Source: Gammaproteobacteria bacterium (lineage in GTDB: Bacteria > Pseudomonadota > Gammaproteobacteria > GRL18). Taken from it: a DNA stretch of 64,000 nucleotides. Shown here in pieces: positions 29,029 through 38,138 of this stretch. Below the pieces are notes generated by a model. The model made no database searches, had not been told where the DNA came from, and worked only from the letters and a program-made list of their open reading frames with translations. The position numbers and the translations under genes were made by a program. The stretch lies in contig JALWRI010000113.1 of NCBI GenBank assembly GCA_026994225.1, positions 56,147 to 120,146 on the forward strand. The letters are read 5' to 3'. Positions within the stretch are counted from its first letter, which is position 1. Every line of letters starts with the position of its first letter.

Positions 29029-30232
29029 AGAGCAATTAGCTTATTGGGTGATTATTCCTGCTGCGGGAACAGGACAGCGGATGCAAGCCGATCGTCCCAA
29101 GCAATATTTACCTTTATTAGGAAAAACAGTGCTAGAACATACTATTGCATGTTTTTCTCAGCATCCTGATATTGCCGGTATCGTTATTGTGTTATCTGAG
29201 GGTGATAGGTATTGGTCAACATTAACGGAGATAGCATCATGGACTAAACCGGTCTATACCGTTGTTGGAGGAAGTGAACGCTGTTTTTCAGTATTAAATG
29301 CTTTGATCTTTTTACAACAACAATTAAATAGTGATGCGTGGGTATTAGTACATGATGCAGCAAGACCTTGTTTGCAACAGAAGGATTTGAATAATCTAAT
29401 ACAAAAAGCCAGTTGCCATGTAGTAGGTGGTATTTTAGCAAAGCCGGTAACTGATACGTTAAAACGGGCAGATAAAACACTACATATCCAGGAAACAGTC
29501 GATCGCCATCGTCTTTGGCAAGCGATGACACCACAAATGTTTCGCTTGAATGCACTCCATACAGCCTTGCAGTCTGCAATAGATAAGCATTATATAGTCA
29601 CTGATGATGCGTCTGCTATGGAATTTGTACAGCAGTACCCATTGCTTATTCCCGGGGCAGACGATAATATTAAAATTACTCATCCAGAGGATTTAGCGTT
29701 AGCAAAGATATATTTAACCTTACATAAACCCAAACAACAAAAAAGCATGATGCGTATTGGACATGGCTACGATGTACATCGTTTTACAGAAGGCAATTTT
29801 ATCACATTGGGGGGGGTACGCATTCCTTATACTCAAGGTTTATTAGCGCACTCTGATGGTGATGTTTTAATACATGCATTATGTGATGCATTATTAGGTG
29901 CAGCAGCATTAGGTGATATTGGGCAGCATTTTCCAGATACCCAGTTACAATATAAAAATATGAACAGCCGTATTTTATTACGTCGAGTCTATCAGTTATT
30001 ACAACAACAGGCATATCTTATTAATAATATTGATATTACTATTGTTGCTCAAGCACCTAAAATGGCAACCCATTTGATAGCAATGTATGCCCATTTACAA
30101 CAAGATTTAGCATTGCTAAAAGAGCAAATAAATATTAAAGCAACGACAACCGAACAGTTAGGTTTTACTGGGCGTAAAGAAGGTATTGCCGTGTATGCGG
30201 TGGTATTATTATCTATGATGGGAAATAATTAA
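29018..30232 (+). CDS. ispDF: Bifunctional IspD/IspF enzyme of the MEP isoprenoid pathway
   Basis: 404 residues in one open frame. IspD half (about 1-230): [29 protein letters not shown] and DDASAMEF; it makes CDP-methylerythritol. IspF half (about 245-404): [35 protein letters not shown] and the C-terminal [11 protein letters not shown]; it forms MEcPP. The two are joined by about 15 residues with no stop and no ribosome site before the internal MMRIGHGY. Fused IspDF is usual in alpha- and epsilonproteobacteria but uncommon in gammas. The chosen start is a TTG overlapping the preceding gene by 11 bases. Confidence 0.92.
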   Translation: MNSKEQLAYWVIIPAAGTGQRMQADRPKQYLPLLGKTVLEHTIACFSQHPDIAGIVIVLSEGDRYWSTLTEIASWTKPVYTVVGGSERCFSVLNALIFLQQQLNSDAWVLVHDAARPCLQQKDLNNLIQKASCHVVGGILAKPVTDTLKRADKTLHIQETVDRHRLWQAMTPQMFRLNALHTALQSAIDKHYIVTDDASAMEFVQQYPLLIPGADDNIKITHPEDLALAKIYLTLHKPKQQKSMMRIGHGYDVHRFTEGNFITLGGVRIPYTQGLLAHSDGDVLIHALCDALLGAAALGDIGQHFPDTQLQYKNMNSRILLRRVYQLLQQQAYLINNIDITIVAQAPKMATHLIAMYAHLQQDLALLKEQINIKATTTEQLGFTGRKEGIAVYAVVLLSMMGNN

Positions 30233-31279
30233 TTGGCGGTATCTGGAGAATTTCCTTATCAAACGGTATCTGAGTTAAGTTATGCTTACCCCGTGTTGGA
30301 TGCAAGAGCAACATTATGTTCTATTCCAGAAGATTTTCAGGTATCAGAAATATTATCTTTTACATTGGATAATTATCCTGCTCACTATTATTTATGGATA
30401 ACAAAGCAAGAACATAATACGCAATGGATAGCAAAACAATTAGCACAGTTTGCCAAAGTAGCTTTAAAAGAAGTCGGTTATGCAGGCTTAAAAGATAGGT
30501 ATGCGTTAACCAAACAATGGTTTAGTGTTCCCAAAATAAAACAGGGTATTGTTTGGTCAGATTTTTCATTACCTAATGTATGGATTAAAAACATTCAATA
30601 TCATCAGAAAAAATTAAAAATTGGGGCATTACAAGGTAATGCTTTTGTATTACGATTACGGCATGTACATGCTGATATAGCACAATTAGAACAACGCTTA
30701 TTACAGATTCAGCAATATGGTGTGCCTAATTATTTTATGCAGCAACGCTTTGGACATCAGCAAAATAATTTACACCATGCTCAAGCATGGTTTATGGGAA
30801 AGAAAAAAGTAGCTCGACATCAAAAAGGAATATTATTATCTGCGGTACGGGCGTTATTGTTTAATCGAGTGCTTTCTGAACGTATAAGGCAGTATCCAAC
30901 AACCTGGTTTCAAGCCTTATCAGGCGATGCATTACAATTAGCCGGTAGCCATTCTTTTTTTATTGCCGATCAACTCGATGATAGTTTATTACAACGAATA
31001 GAAAAACATGATTTATGGGTTACTGCGCCACTATGGGGAAAAGAACCGTCTAGTGTTACCAAGATGGCGCAACATTTTGAACAACAGGCATTATCGGCTT
31101 ATGGAAATTGGCAACAGGGATTAGAAAACCATCAAAAAGCACAAGCTCGGCGTGCAGTATGTGTGGTTCCTCAAGATTTCTCTTGGCAATTTGGTGATGA
31201 ATATTTAGCATTACGTTTTAGTTTGCCTGCCGGAAGTTATGCAACAGCAATCGTAAGGGAATTACTGACAGCAACTTAA
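30233..31279 (+). CDS. truD: tRNA pseudouridine(13) synthase TruD
   Basis: 348 residues. Converts U13 of tRNA-Glu to pseudouridine. The TruD signature YAGLKDRYALTKQWFSV holds the catalytic Asp. GNAFVLRLR, PNYFMQQRFGHQQNN and the C-terminal LRFSLPAGSYATAIVRELL also match. It starts at a TTG directly after the ispDF stop, so the two are translationally linked, the usual ispD-ispF-truD order; the surE and pcm that often follow are absent. Its stop codon overlaps that of the convergent Rieske gene within TTAA. Confidence 0.94.
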   Translation: MAVSGEFPYQTVSELSYAYPVLDARATLCSIPEDFQVSEILSFTLDNYPAHYYLWITKQEHNTQWIAKQLAQFAKVALKEVGYAGLKDRYALTKQWFSVPKIKQGIVWSDFSLPNVWIKNIQYHQKKLKIGALQGNAFVLRLRHVHADIAQLEQRLLQIQQYGVPNYFMQQRFGHQQNNLHHAQAWFMGKKKVARHQKGILLSAVRALLFNRVLSERIRQYPTTWFQALSGDALQLAGSHSFFIADQLDDSLLQRIEKHDLWVTAPLWGKEPSSVTKMAQHFEQQALSAYGNWQQGLENHQKAQARRAVCVVPQDFSWQFGDEYLALRFSLPAGSYATAIVRELLTAT

Positions 31280-31599
31280 CATTCATCAATTTGTATATAT
31301 AGGGTGTTATTTTCGATATGTAAGGGATAGGTCTTTAATATTTCGGTTGCCGGCTCTTCTTGTGGTTCGCCAGTTTTAACATTAAACCGGCTACCATGTA
31401 GCGGACACTCTACACAATCACCGTGTAATGCGCCTTTATATAAAGAGGCATCTTCATGTGGACAGATATTGTCAAGAGCATAAAAATGTCCTTTTACATT
31501 CGCAACTAATATCTCCTGTTCTGCTACGGTAAAAACGGCCATTTTGCCTACTTTGATGTTATCGGTGGTGGTTAAAGCGATGGCATTAGTCTTGTTCAC
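31276..31599 (-). CDS. Rieske [2Fe-2S] ferredoxin-like protein
   Basis: About 107 residues from GTG 31599; an ATG at 31617 is an alternative, and longer starts would run deep into yaaA. The two Rieske cluster motifs are CPHEDAS and CPLHGSRF (Cys-x-His ... Cys-x-x-His), and the protein has the size of NirD-like or dioxygenase-ferredoxin electron carriers. Partner unknown: no oxygenase or nitrite reductase is nearby. It is the last gene of a minus-strand operon that includes yaaA, a Sel1 protein, coq7 and a glcF-like gene. The start overlaps the end of yaaA by about 14 bases. Confidence 0.85.
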   Translation of the reverse strand: MNKTNAIALTTTDNIKVGKMAVFTVAEQEILVANVKGHFYALDNICPHEDASLYKGALHGDCVECPLHGSRFNVKTGEPQEEPATEILKTYPLHIENNTLYIQIDEC

Positions 31600-32359
31600 G
31601 TGTAAATACCCATTCATTTTCATTAGAAAGTACAGCATTATAATGATAACCATCTAAATTGAAAGATTTTATTTCATCGAGATGTTGTAAATGGTTTTTA
31701 ATAATATATTGACTCATTAATCCTCGTGCTTTTTTAGCATATAAAGCAATAATACGATAACTATCTCCTCGAAATTCTTTAAATGTAATATGTATTAATC
31801 GGTGTTGTAATAAAGGGACTTTTATTACTTTAAAGTATTCTTTTGAGGTTAAATTAATAATGACTTTTTCTTTATGTTGTGTTAGTTCTTGATTAATATC
31901 TTGGGTAAGCATATTTCCCCAAAATGCGTATAAATTTTTCCCCCATGCTCCAGAAAGTGCTGTACCCATTTCTAAACGGTAGGCCTGCATAAGATCTAAA
32001 GGACGTAAAATACCATATAGACCAGATAAAATACGTAAATGTTGTTGTGCGTAATGAAATTGTTTGCTGGTAAAGGTATCGGCAGATAAGCCCGTATAGA
32101 CATCACCTTTAAAAGCAAGCAGAGCAGGTTTGGCGTTTTCAAAGGTAAAAGGAGTATGCCATTGATGATAGCGGTTCACATTGAGATCAGCAAGTTTATT
32201 ACTGAGTTTCATTAACTTGGCAAGTTGTTCGGGAGTAAATTGGCGTAAATGATGGATTAATTGTTGTGATTGGGTTAAGTATTTGGGTAAGGTATACGCT
32301 AAATCTGTAGGGCTAGGGCTAAAATCTAACGTTTTAGCTGGAGAAATAAGTAATAACAC
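31586..32359 (-). CDS. yaaA: Peroxide stress protein YaaA (DUF328)
   Basis: 257 residues, the standard size. N-terminal LLLISPAKTLDF, the segments LSNKLADLNVNRY and LRILSGLYGILRPLDLM, and the C-terminal KARGLMSQYII are all family landmarks. YaaA lowers intracellular free iron and limits oxidative DNA damage during peroxide stress in E. coli. Being next to a Rieske protein and a di-iron Coq7 gives an iron/oxygen theme to this operon, but that link is inference. Confidence 0.95.
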   Translation of the reverse strand: MLLLISPAKTLDFSPSPTDLAYTLPKYLTQSQQLIHHLRQFTPEQLAKLMKLSNKLADLNVNRYHQWHTPFTFENAKPALLAFKGDVYTGLSADTFTSKQFHYAQQHLRILSGLYGILRPLDLMQAYRLEMGTALSGAWGKNLYAFWGNMLTQDINQELTQHKEKVIINLTSKEYFKVIKVPLLQHRLIHITFKEFRGDSYRIIALYAKKARGLMSQYIIKNHLQHLDEIKSFNLDGYHYNAVLSNENEWVFTREQD

Positions 32360-32387
32360 GTTTTACTATTCCTTGTTGAAAGTTAAA

Positions 32388-32945
32388 TTATTTTTTGCTT
32401 TGGCTCTTCTTTAAAGCATTCTTTTTTATAATTTCCAAAGCGGTTTTTGCTTCTGTCAGATTTTGTTCAGCAGCTTTTTGTAGCCATATTTGGGCAGTTT
32501 GATAATTTCTTTCAACACCCAAGCCATTAAAATACATTAAACCTAAATTAAATTGTGCATAAGGCATTTTTTTTTCTGCGGCAACTAAAAACCATTTAAT
32601 GGCTTTGCTATAATCTTGTTCTACTCCTGCACCCATACGGTAAAAATTAGCAAGGCTATAAGCGGCAGCAGGATATTGTTGTTTTGCTGCGGCTTGATAC
32701 CATTTGGCAGCTAACTTTTCATCTTTTGGCACTGTCTGCCCAAATTCTATCATTCGACCAATATATGTTTGTGCTTCAGGATGATTTTGTTGTGCTAAAG
32801 GAAGAAAGAGTTGATAAGCGGTATGGTAATCTTTATTACTATACGCTTGTATTGCTTGTTCTAAAAGATTTTCATCCGATTGTGCAAAGCTAAGGGAGCA
32901 AAGAAAGCAAACTAAATATGAAAAATGGATGATACGCATAGTCAT
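32388..32945 (-). CDS. Secreted Sel1-like repeat protein
   Basis: 185 residues. N-terminal signal peptide (about 1-21, hydrophobic core FSYLVCFLCSLSF, cut after FA). It is followed by about three Sel1-type repeats (LAAKWYQAAAKQQYPAAAYSLANFY, AIKWFLVAAEKKMPYAQFNLG, AQIWLQKAAEQN; quoted here in pieces). Sel1 proteins are periplasmic adaptors for protein-protein contacts. No partner is indicated. Lies 11 bases after coq7 and 28 bases before yaaA in the same operon. Confidence 0.85.
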   Translation of the reverse strand: MTMRIIHFSYLVCFLCSLSFAQSDENLLEQAIQAYSNKDYHTAYQLFLPLAQQNHPEAQTYIGRMIEFGQTVPKDEKLAAKWYQAAAKQQYPAAAYSLANFYRMGAGVEQDYSKAIKWFLVAAEKKMPYAQFNLGLMYFNGLGVERNYQTAQIWLQKAAEQNLTEAKTALEIIKKNALKKSQSKK

Positions 32946-32956
32946 ATCCCTGGATT

Positions 32957-33601
32957 TTAAATGTATTTGGCAGTCTGTGTCATAATTTTGGACGTTGCTT
33001 TCATTAATATTTTTACTGCCAGGGGTAATTTTTCTCCTCCAGCCTGGAGTGCGGTAGTGGCATGATGTGCTTCATCTTCTTTCATTTGTTGCAAGATAGC
33101 GTGGGTTTTTTTATCAAGCGGTGAAATTTGTTGTAAATGCTTATCTAAGTGTTTAATGACTTGATGTTCTGTTTCAACAATAAAACCTAAGCTCCATTTA
33201 TCACCGGCTAATCCAGCTAATGCACCGATAGTGAATGATCCGGTATACCAAAAAGGAGAAAGTATGCTAGTACGGCTATCTAGTTCTTTACAACGTTGCT
33301 CACACCATAATAAGTGATCATTTTCTTCTAATGCGGCTTGTTGCATTTTTTCTCTTACCTGCGGTAATTTTGCTGTTAAAGCCTGACCTTGATATAAACC
33401 TTGTGCAGAGACTTCTCCGGCATGATTGATACGCATTAAACGGGCTGAGAGTTGCTGTTCTTTTGCATTGAGATTGGCATCTTCAATATTTTCTGCAGGA
33501 TGAGGACGGTTGGTAACAGGGGGATTACCAAACACAGTACGAATACCATAATCTATATGAGTAATACCTTTATCAAGTAATGAATATTTGCGTGTCGTCA
33601 T
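32957..33601 (-). CDS. coq7: Demethoxyubiquinone hydroxylase Coq7
   Basis: 214 residues. Di-iron carboxylate monooxygenase of ubiquinone synthesis. Ligand motifs in order are RINHAGEVSAQG, EENDHLLWCEQR, ETEHQVIKHLDKH and KEDEAHH, i.e. the paired E...ExxH arrangement. A Coq7-type enzyme takes the place of the flavin hydroxylase UbiF in many gammaproteobacteria. It lies nine bases after the glcF-like gene and 11 before the Sel1 gene in a compact operon. Confidence 0.96.
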   Translation of the reverse strand: MTTRKYSLLDKGITHIDYGIRTVFGNPPVTNRPHPAENIEDANLNAKEQQLSARLMRINHAGEVSAQGLYQGQALTAKLPQVREKMQQAALEENDHLLWCEQRCKELDSRTSILSPFWYTGSFTIGALAGLAGDKWSLGFIVETEHQVIKHLDKHLQQISPLDKKTHAILQQMKEDEAHHATTALQAGGEKLPLAVKILMKATSKIMTQTAKYI

Positions 33602-33610
33602 AAGATTTAC

Positions 33611-34828
33611 CTAAGCCGTAGTAAGAGTTAATTGTTGTGTCAATAAACTGACAGGATGCAATATACGTACATTTTTTAATGCTGTGGCGATATGTAAAGT
33701 ACAGGCTATATTGTTACTAATCAAGTAACTTTGAGGATATTTTTCAATATCATAAATTTTTTTTGTCAACAGTTGTTGTGCGGTGTCAGGATGTTTTAAC
33801 ATATAGGTTCCGGCTGCACCACAACAATATTGATTATTAAATGAAATTAATTGTATTTGTGGAATATAGTGTAATAATTGCAGTAGAGCGGCATCGTGTT
33901 GCAAAATATTTTTACTGCTACAAGGGATATGTACTAATACGGGTTGTGCTAAGGGTCGAAACTGCAAAGGGGTGTTTTTAAGTTGTAATAATATAAAATC
34001 AATAATATCAAAATGTGCTATTGTGCTATCAATATCGGATTCATGTAAATGAGCGCTACAAGCACTATTAATACTGATAACATATTGCACAGAAAGTTGT
34101 TGATACAGATGTTGATTTTTTTGATTACACCGTGCCATATTTTTAGTATCACCTTGATGCTTTGAAAACAAGCCACAACAGGCTTGTTTATCAGACATAA
34201 ATACATTATAGCCGAGGGCATTGAGTAAGAGGATACTATGTTCTATCACTGCTTGATCAAGCAGTGTATGAGCGCAACTATTAAATAATAAAATATTTTT
34301 CTTTTGTTTTACGTTAGCAGGGTACACATTTTTCCATGTTAACGATGTAATGGGTGAAGGCAATAAAGCGGTAGTTTTTTTTATCACAGGAAAAGATAAA
34401 AATAATGGGGCAATATATTTTATGTTAATGATATATTGATATCCTTTAAGAAGTCGGTGTATTGTTTTCCAACGAGATTGTTGTACTAGAATATAACGAT
34501 GGAGCAACCAGGTAAAAAGGTTATGGCGGGGTGATAAATATTGTTGTTGTGCCAGAGAAAATAATTGTGCGTAATGCACTTGTGAAGGGCAGACTTTTTC
34601 ACATGCACGGCATTGTAAACAGCTTTGTAAACTCTCTTGTAAAGACTTGTCAATATCAATTTGTTGCCTTGCTAAGGCTCTGATAAGAGCTATTCTTCCT
34701 CTAGGGGAAGCATTTTCATTATGTTGTAACTGATATGTTGGGCAATGCGGGGCGCATAAGCCACACATAACACATTGACTGCTCAGTTGTTCGAGTTGTT
34801 GATGGAATTTATTTTTGGATGTTTGCAT
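33611..34828 (-). CDS. glcF: Glycolate oxidase iron-sulfur subunit-like protein (GlcF)
   Basis: 405 residues. Two [4Fe-4S] motifs (Cys19/22/25/29 in CVMCGLCAPHCP; Cys70/73/76/80 in CLQCRACEKVCP) are followed by two CCG domains (CCGLFSKHQGD and CCGAAGTYML). This is the GlcF layout. With GlcD/GlcE it would oxidise glycolate to glyoxylate and pass electrons to quinone, which makes sense in a Calvin-cycle organism that forms phosphoglycolate. glcD and glcE are not in the window, so a LutA- or HdrD-like role cannot be excluded. It is the first gene of the coq7-yaaA operon. Confidence 0.8.
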   Translation of the reverse strand: MQTSKNKFHQQLEQLSSQCVMCGLCAPHCPTYQLQHNENASPRGRIALIRALARQQIDIDKSLQESLQSCLQCRACEKVCPSQVHYAQLFSLAQQQYLSPRHNLFTWLLHRYILVQQSRWKTIHRLLKGYQYIINIKYIAPLFLSFPVIKKTTALLPSPITSLTWKNVYPANVKQKKNILLFNSCAHTLLDQAVIEHSILLLNALGYNVFMSDKQACCGLFSKHQGDTKNMARCNQKNQHLYQQLSVQYVISINSACSAHLHESDIDSTIAHFDIIDFILLQLKNTPLQFRPLAQPVLVHIPCSSKNILQHDAALLQLLHYIPQIQLISFNNQYCCGAAGTYMLKHPDTAQQLLTKKIYDIEKYPQSYLISNNIACTLHIATALKNVRILHPVSLLTQQLTLTTA

Positions 34829-34909
34829 AAATAATTACATTGTGCAATGTCAACAGGTTTTTGTAAACTGTTTTTTTTTAAAAAATAGTAACAGTTTTGG
34901 AGGAATAAG

Positions 34910-35578
34910 ATGCCAGAAAATAAAGAAATGTGTATTACAGGTAATGCAGGTCATATACAAGTGCTGTTAAGTTACCCCAAAAATTTTGCTAGCAATGCAT
35001 CATTAGGTATTATCTGCCATCCCCATCCTTTGTACGGAGGAAGTTTACAAAATAAAGTGGTTCACATGATCAATGCTGGTTTTAATGCTTTAGGTATGGC
35101 AACATTACGTTTTAATTTTAGAGGAGTGGGGGAAAGTGAGGGAGTATTTGATGAGGGGATAGGGGAAACAGAGGATGTACTTTTATTGATAGAATGGTTT
35201 TTACGACAACATCCTGGACATACATTGTGTTTAGCGGGTTTTTCTTTTGGATCGTATGTGGTAACAAGGGTCGTGCATACCTTAATGGAACAAAAAAAGG
35301 CAGATAAAACAGATAGTTTGTTACTACAGAAAGTAGTATTGGTTGCACCACCTTTAAATGTCTTTTCTTTTCAACCACAAATGCCAAAATTAATGGATTG
35401 GATGGTTATTCAAGGGGGAAAAGATGAGATTGTTAATCCATCAGAGGTAACACAATGGGTACAACAGCAAGCATATCCTCCAAAGTATATTTATTTGGAT
35501 GATGCAGATCATTTTTTTCATAGTAAAGTACGTTACATACGAGAGTGTATTATACAACATTGGGAAAATACGAACTAA
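34910..35578 (+). CDS. Alpha/beta hydrolase, COG2945 type
   Basis: 222 residues, cytoplasmic. N-terminal CHPHPLYGGS and LRFNFRGVGESEG are hallmarks of this small hydrolase group. The nucleophile elbow is GFSFGS (Ser), with Asp in QGGKDEIV and His in DADHFFH completing a plausible triad. Substrate unknown. AGGA lies upstream of the ATG. It stands alone, divergent from the glcF operon and convergent with rho, whose stop is five bases away. Confidence 0.87.
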   Translation: MPENKEMCITGNAGHIQVLLSYPKNFASNASLGIICHPHPLYGGSLQNKVVHMINAGFNALGMATLRFNFRGVGESEGVFDEGIGETEDVLLLIEWFLRQHPGHTLCLAGFSFGSYVVTRVVHTLMEQKKADKTDSLLLQKVVLVAPPLNVFSFQPQMPKLMDWMVIQGGKDEIVNPSEVTQWVQQQAYPPKYIYLDDADHFFHSKVRYIRECIIQHWENTN

Positions 35579-35583
35579 ATCCG

Positions 35584-36840
35584 TTATTTTTTCATAGAAT
35601 CATAAAACTCGTTATTGGTTTTACTTTGTGACATGCGATCTTGTAAAAATTCAATGGCATCAATTTCATCCATAGAATGCAATAATTTTCTAAGTATCCA
35701 AACACTTTGAATTTCATCCGGATTACATAATAATTCTTCACGGCGAGTACCTGAACGATTAATATTGATAGCAGGGTAGATACGTTTTTCTGCTAATTTA
35801 CGACTTAAATGTACTTCCATATTGCCCGTACCTTTAAATTCTTCATAAATGACTTCATCCATTTTAGAGCCGGTATCAACGAGTGCAGTAGCAATAATGG
35901 TGAGTGATCCACCTTCCTCAATATTACGTGCAGCCCCAAAAAAACGTTTCGGACGATGTAAGGCATGTGCATCGACTCCCCCAGTTAATACCTTACCTGA
36001 TGAAGGGACAACGGTATTATAAGCACGAGCCAGACGGGTAATCGAATCGAGTAAAATAACAACATCACGCTTATGTTCTACTAATCTTCGGGCTTTTTCT
36101 ATCACCATTTCAGCTACTTGTACGTGCCGACTTGCTGGTTCATCAAACGTACTTGAAACGACTTCCCCCCGTACTAAACGGGACATTTCCGTTACTTCTT
36201 CAGGGCGTTCATCAATTAATAATACGATCAGATAACATTCAGGATAATTGGAGGCAATAGATTGTGCAATATTTTGCATCATCATGGTTTTACCCGCTTT
36301 AGGCGGCGATACGATTAAACCACGTTGTCCTTTTCCGGTAGGGGATACCATATCCATAATGCGTGCTGTCATATCTTCGGTGCTACCATTTCCTTTTTCC
36401 ATATATAGTCGTTCAGTAGCAAATAAGGGTGTCAGATTTTCAAATAGCACTTTATTACGAGATTTTTCTGGTGGATCGAAGTTAATTGTTTTTACTTTTA
36501 ATAAGGCAAAGTAACGTTCACCATCTTTAGGTGGGCGTATTTTTCCTGCAATAGAATCTCCTGTGCGTAAGTTAAAACGTCGTATTTGACTAGGAGAAAC
36601 ATAAATATCATCGGGTCCTGCCAGATAAGAGCTATCAGACGAACGAAGAAAGCCAAAACCATCTTGAAGAATTTCGAGAATTCCTTCACCGTAAATATCT
36701 TCACCATTGCGGGCATGTGATTTCAGTATGGTAAAAATAAGATCTTGTTTACGAGTACGTGAAATATTTTCCAGACCTATATTTTCAGCAATAGTAATTA
36801 ATTCAGAAGCGGGTTTTTTTTTCAGTTCGGTAAGATTCAT
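35584..36840 (-). CDS. rho: Transcription termination factor Rho
   Basis: 418 residues, matching E. coli (419). N-terminal SAP-like helix bundle, the OB-fold RNA-binding domain ([19 protein letters not shown]), Walker A in [11 protein letters not shown], Walker B in [17 protein letters not shown] and the Q/R-loop region [20 protein letters not shown]. It is a hexameric RNA helicase that ends untranslated transcripts. The upstream leader is long (356 bases to trxA), consistent with the attenuation known for rho in other bacteria. trxA-rho is the conserved gene order. Confidence 0.98.
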   Translation of the reverse strand: MNLTELKKKPASELITIAENIGLENISRTRKQDLIFTILKSHARNGEDIYGEGILEILQDGFGFLRSSDSSYLAGPDDIYVSPSQIRRFNLRTGDSIAGKIRPPKDGERYFALLKVKTINFDPPEKSRNKVLFENLTPLFATERLYMEKGNGSTEDMTARIMDMVSPTGKGQRGLIVSPPKAGKTMMMQNIAQSIASNYPECYLIVLLIDERPEEVTEMSRLVRGEVVSSTFDEPASRHVQVAEMVIEKARRLVEHKRDVVILLDSITRLARAYNTVVPSSGKVLTGGVDAHALHRPKRFFGAARNIEEGGSLTIIATALVDTGSKMDEVIYEEFKGTGNMEVHLSRKLAEKRIYPAININRSGTRREELLCNPDEIQSVWILRKLLHSMDEIDAIEFLQDRMSQSKTNNEFYDSMKK

Positions 36841-37196
36841 GATGACCTGTTTGAGTACATTAGATAATAATTAAGTTAACGATTATTGATGTTGATGCAT
36901 ACATTGACTAATTATTTAGTGAGGTTACTTTAGATAATGAGAGATAAAATAATAGGCGTAATGATCTATTTTTTATAATATCGACTCTAGTGGCAATAAA
37001 ATAATACTATTAAGTAAAGAGAGGCTCTTTTTTAATATGAAGCACCCAACCACATCATTAAACCAAGAGTTCGGAGAAGAATACCATAGCCTATATATTG
37101 CGTCCAGCTTTTTCCTTTTTCTGAGCTACTATTTTTTAATCATTTATTTATGGTATGTATAGATAGATAGCTCAGTTATTATTTTAGCCTGATCGC
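36841..37196. other. trxA-rho intergenic leader with interlocked inverted repeats
   Basis: A 356-base stretch without a conserved gene. It holds the rho leader on the minus strand. Two perfect eight-base inverted repeats interlock: ATACCATA 37081-37088 with TATGGTAT 37149-37156, and CTGAGCTA 37121-37128 with TAGCTCAG 37168-37175. They cannot form as one simple hairpin but could be alternative or pseudoknotted structures. A weak AAAGAG/CTCTTT hairpin with T run lies at 37015-37032. rho leaders are autoregulatory in other bacteria; this sequence was not matched to a known RNA family. Confidence 0.4.
37037..37162 (+). CDS. Possible 41-residue single-span membrane peptide
   Basis: ATG 37037 opens a 41-codon frame starting MKHPTTSLNQEFGEEY and ending in a hydrophobic, aromatic-rich helix (SFFLFLSYYFLIIYLW). 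GAGAGG lies 12 bases upstream, rather far for a ribosome site. It is on the opposite strand to rho and trxA, inside the rho leader, with an inverted repeat around its stop codon. It could be a real small protein or an artefact of structured leader DNA; no homologue is recalled. Confidence 0.2.
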   Translation: MKHPTTSLNQEFGEEYHSLYIASSFFLFLSYYFLIIYLWYV

Positions 37197-37523
37197 TTAA
37201 ATATGATTATCAATAAATTCTGTTAATTGATTTTTAGATACCGCTCCTATTTTAGTAGCTTCTACGTTCTGATCCTTAAATAACATTAGTGTAGGTATCC
37301 CTCTAATTCCATATTTAGGTGGAGTATTAGGATTATCATCAATATTTAACTTGGCAATGCAAATTTTTCCTTGATATTCTTGTGCAATTTCATCCAGTAT
37401 AGGAGCAATCATTTTACACGGGCCACACCATTCTGCCCAAAAATCAACCAATACTGGTAGATTGTTATTGATCACATCCTCTTCAAAACTATCGTCTGAT
37501 ACATAAACAATATGTTCGCTCAA
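37197..37523 (-). CDS. trxA: Thioredoxin 1
   Basis: 108 residues. Active site WCGPCK at 32-37 within [16 protein letters not shown], and the cis-proline [11 protein letters not shown]. General cytoplasmic disulfide reductase. It lies upstream of rho, the conserved proteobacterial order. The sequence [12 protein letters not shown] carries an extra proline compared with the usual [14 protein letters not shown] but is otherwise ordinary. Confidence 0.97.
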   Translation of the reverse strand: MSEHIVYVSDDSFEEDVINNNLPVLVDFWAEWCGPCKMIAPILDEIAQEYQGKICIAKLNIDDNPNTPPKYGIRGIPTLMLFKDQNVEATKIGAVSKNQLTEFIDNHI

Positions 37524-37747
37524 TGTCTTGTGCCCCAGTTATTATAAAAAAATAGTTAATAATAAATATAAAGGTATCATAGCTACCTGGTAATCATAAT
37601 GTATGCTAACTTTAGCATTAGCGTAATTTTTTTTCCAGTTTTCAGCTTGTTTTCTTTGATTAAAAACAAGAATAGTGATAATTTTTTATTACTGTTAGTA
37701 TTTGTGCTACAGTTTTTCATTTTAGATTAAGCTAAGGAGTAAAAGGT

Positions 37748-38134
37748 ATGTATGGATTCCATAAAACATTATCAGGTGTTTCGGTTGAAGAAGCGGTAGA
37801 TAAAGTCACTGCTGCGTTGAAAACAGAGGGTTTTGGTGTACTCACTGATATTAATGTACAAGCAGTAATGAAAGAAAAACTGGATATTGATCACAAACCT
37901 TACCGCATTTTAGGTGCATGTAACCCTACATTGGCACATCAAGCGATAGAACATGATAGTGATATTGGTTTATTACTACCTTGTAATGTTGTGGTAAGGG
38001 AAGAAGATAATGCAGAGATAACGGTAGCTTTTGTTAATCCTAAAGCAATGTTGCAAGTGGTGAACGATAGTGCAGTAGACGCATTAGCGACAGAGGTAGA
38101 ACAACGCTTACATCGGGTAAGTGATAGTTTATAA
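37748..38134 (+). CDS. DUF302 family protein
   Basis: 128 residues without signal peptide or membrane helix. The DUF302 pattern is complete: GVSVEEAVDKVTAALKTEGFGVLTDINV, PYRILGACNPTLAHQAI (quoted in parts) and LLPCNVVVREED followed by VAFVNP. The fold is known, but no biochemical function is established for the family. AAGGAG lies just upstream of the ATG. The following amgK gene starts close to its stop, so it may be co-transcribed with amgK-murU. Confidence 0.88.
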   Translation: MYGFHKTLSGVSVEEAVDKVTAALKTEGFGVLTDINVQAVMKEKLDIDHKPYRILGACNPTLAHQAIEHDSDIGLLLPCNVVVREEDNAEITVAFVNPKAMLQVVNDSAVDALATEVEQRLHRVSDSL

Positions 38135-38138
38135 TAGT

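Noticed and set aside
31276..31279. Overlapping stop codons of truD and the Rieske gene as a functional element
   Set aside because: A shared TTAA between convergent genes is common in compact genomes and needs no special explanation.
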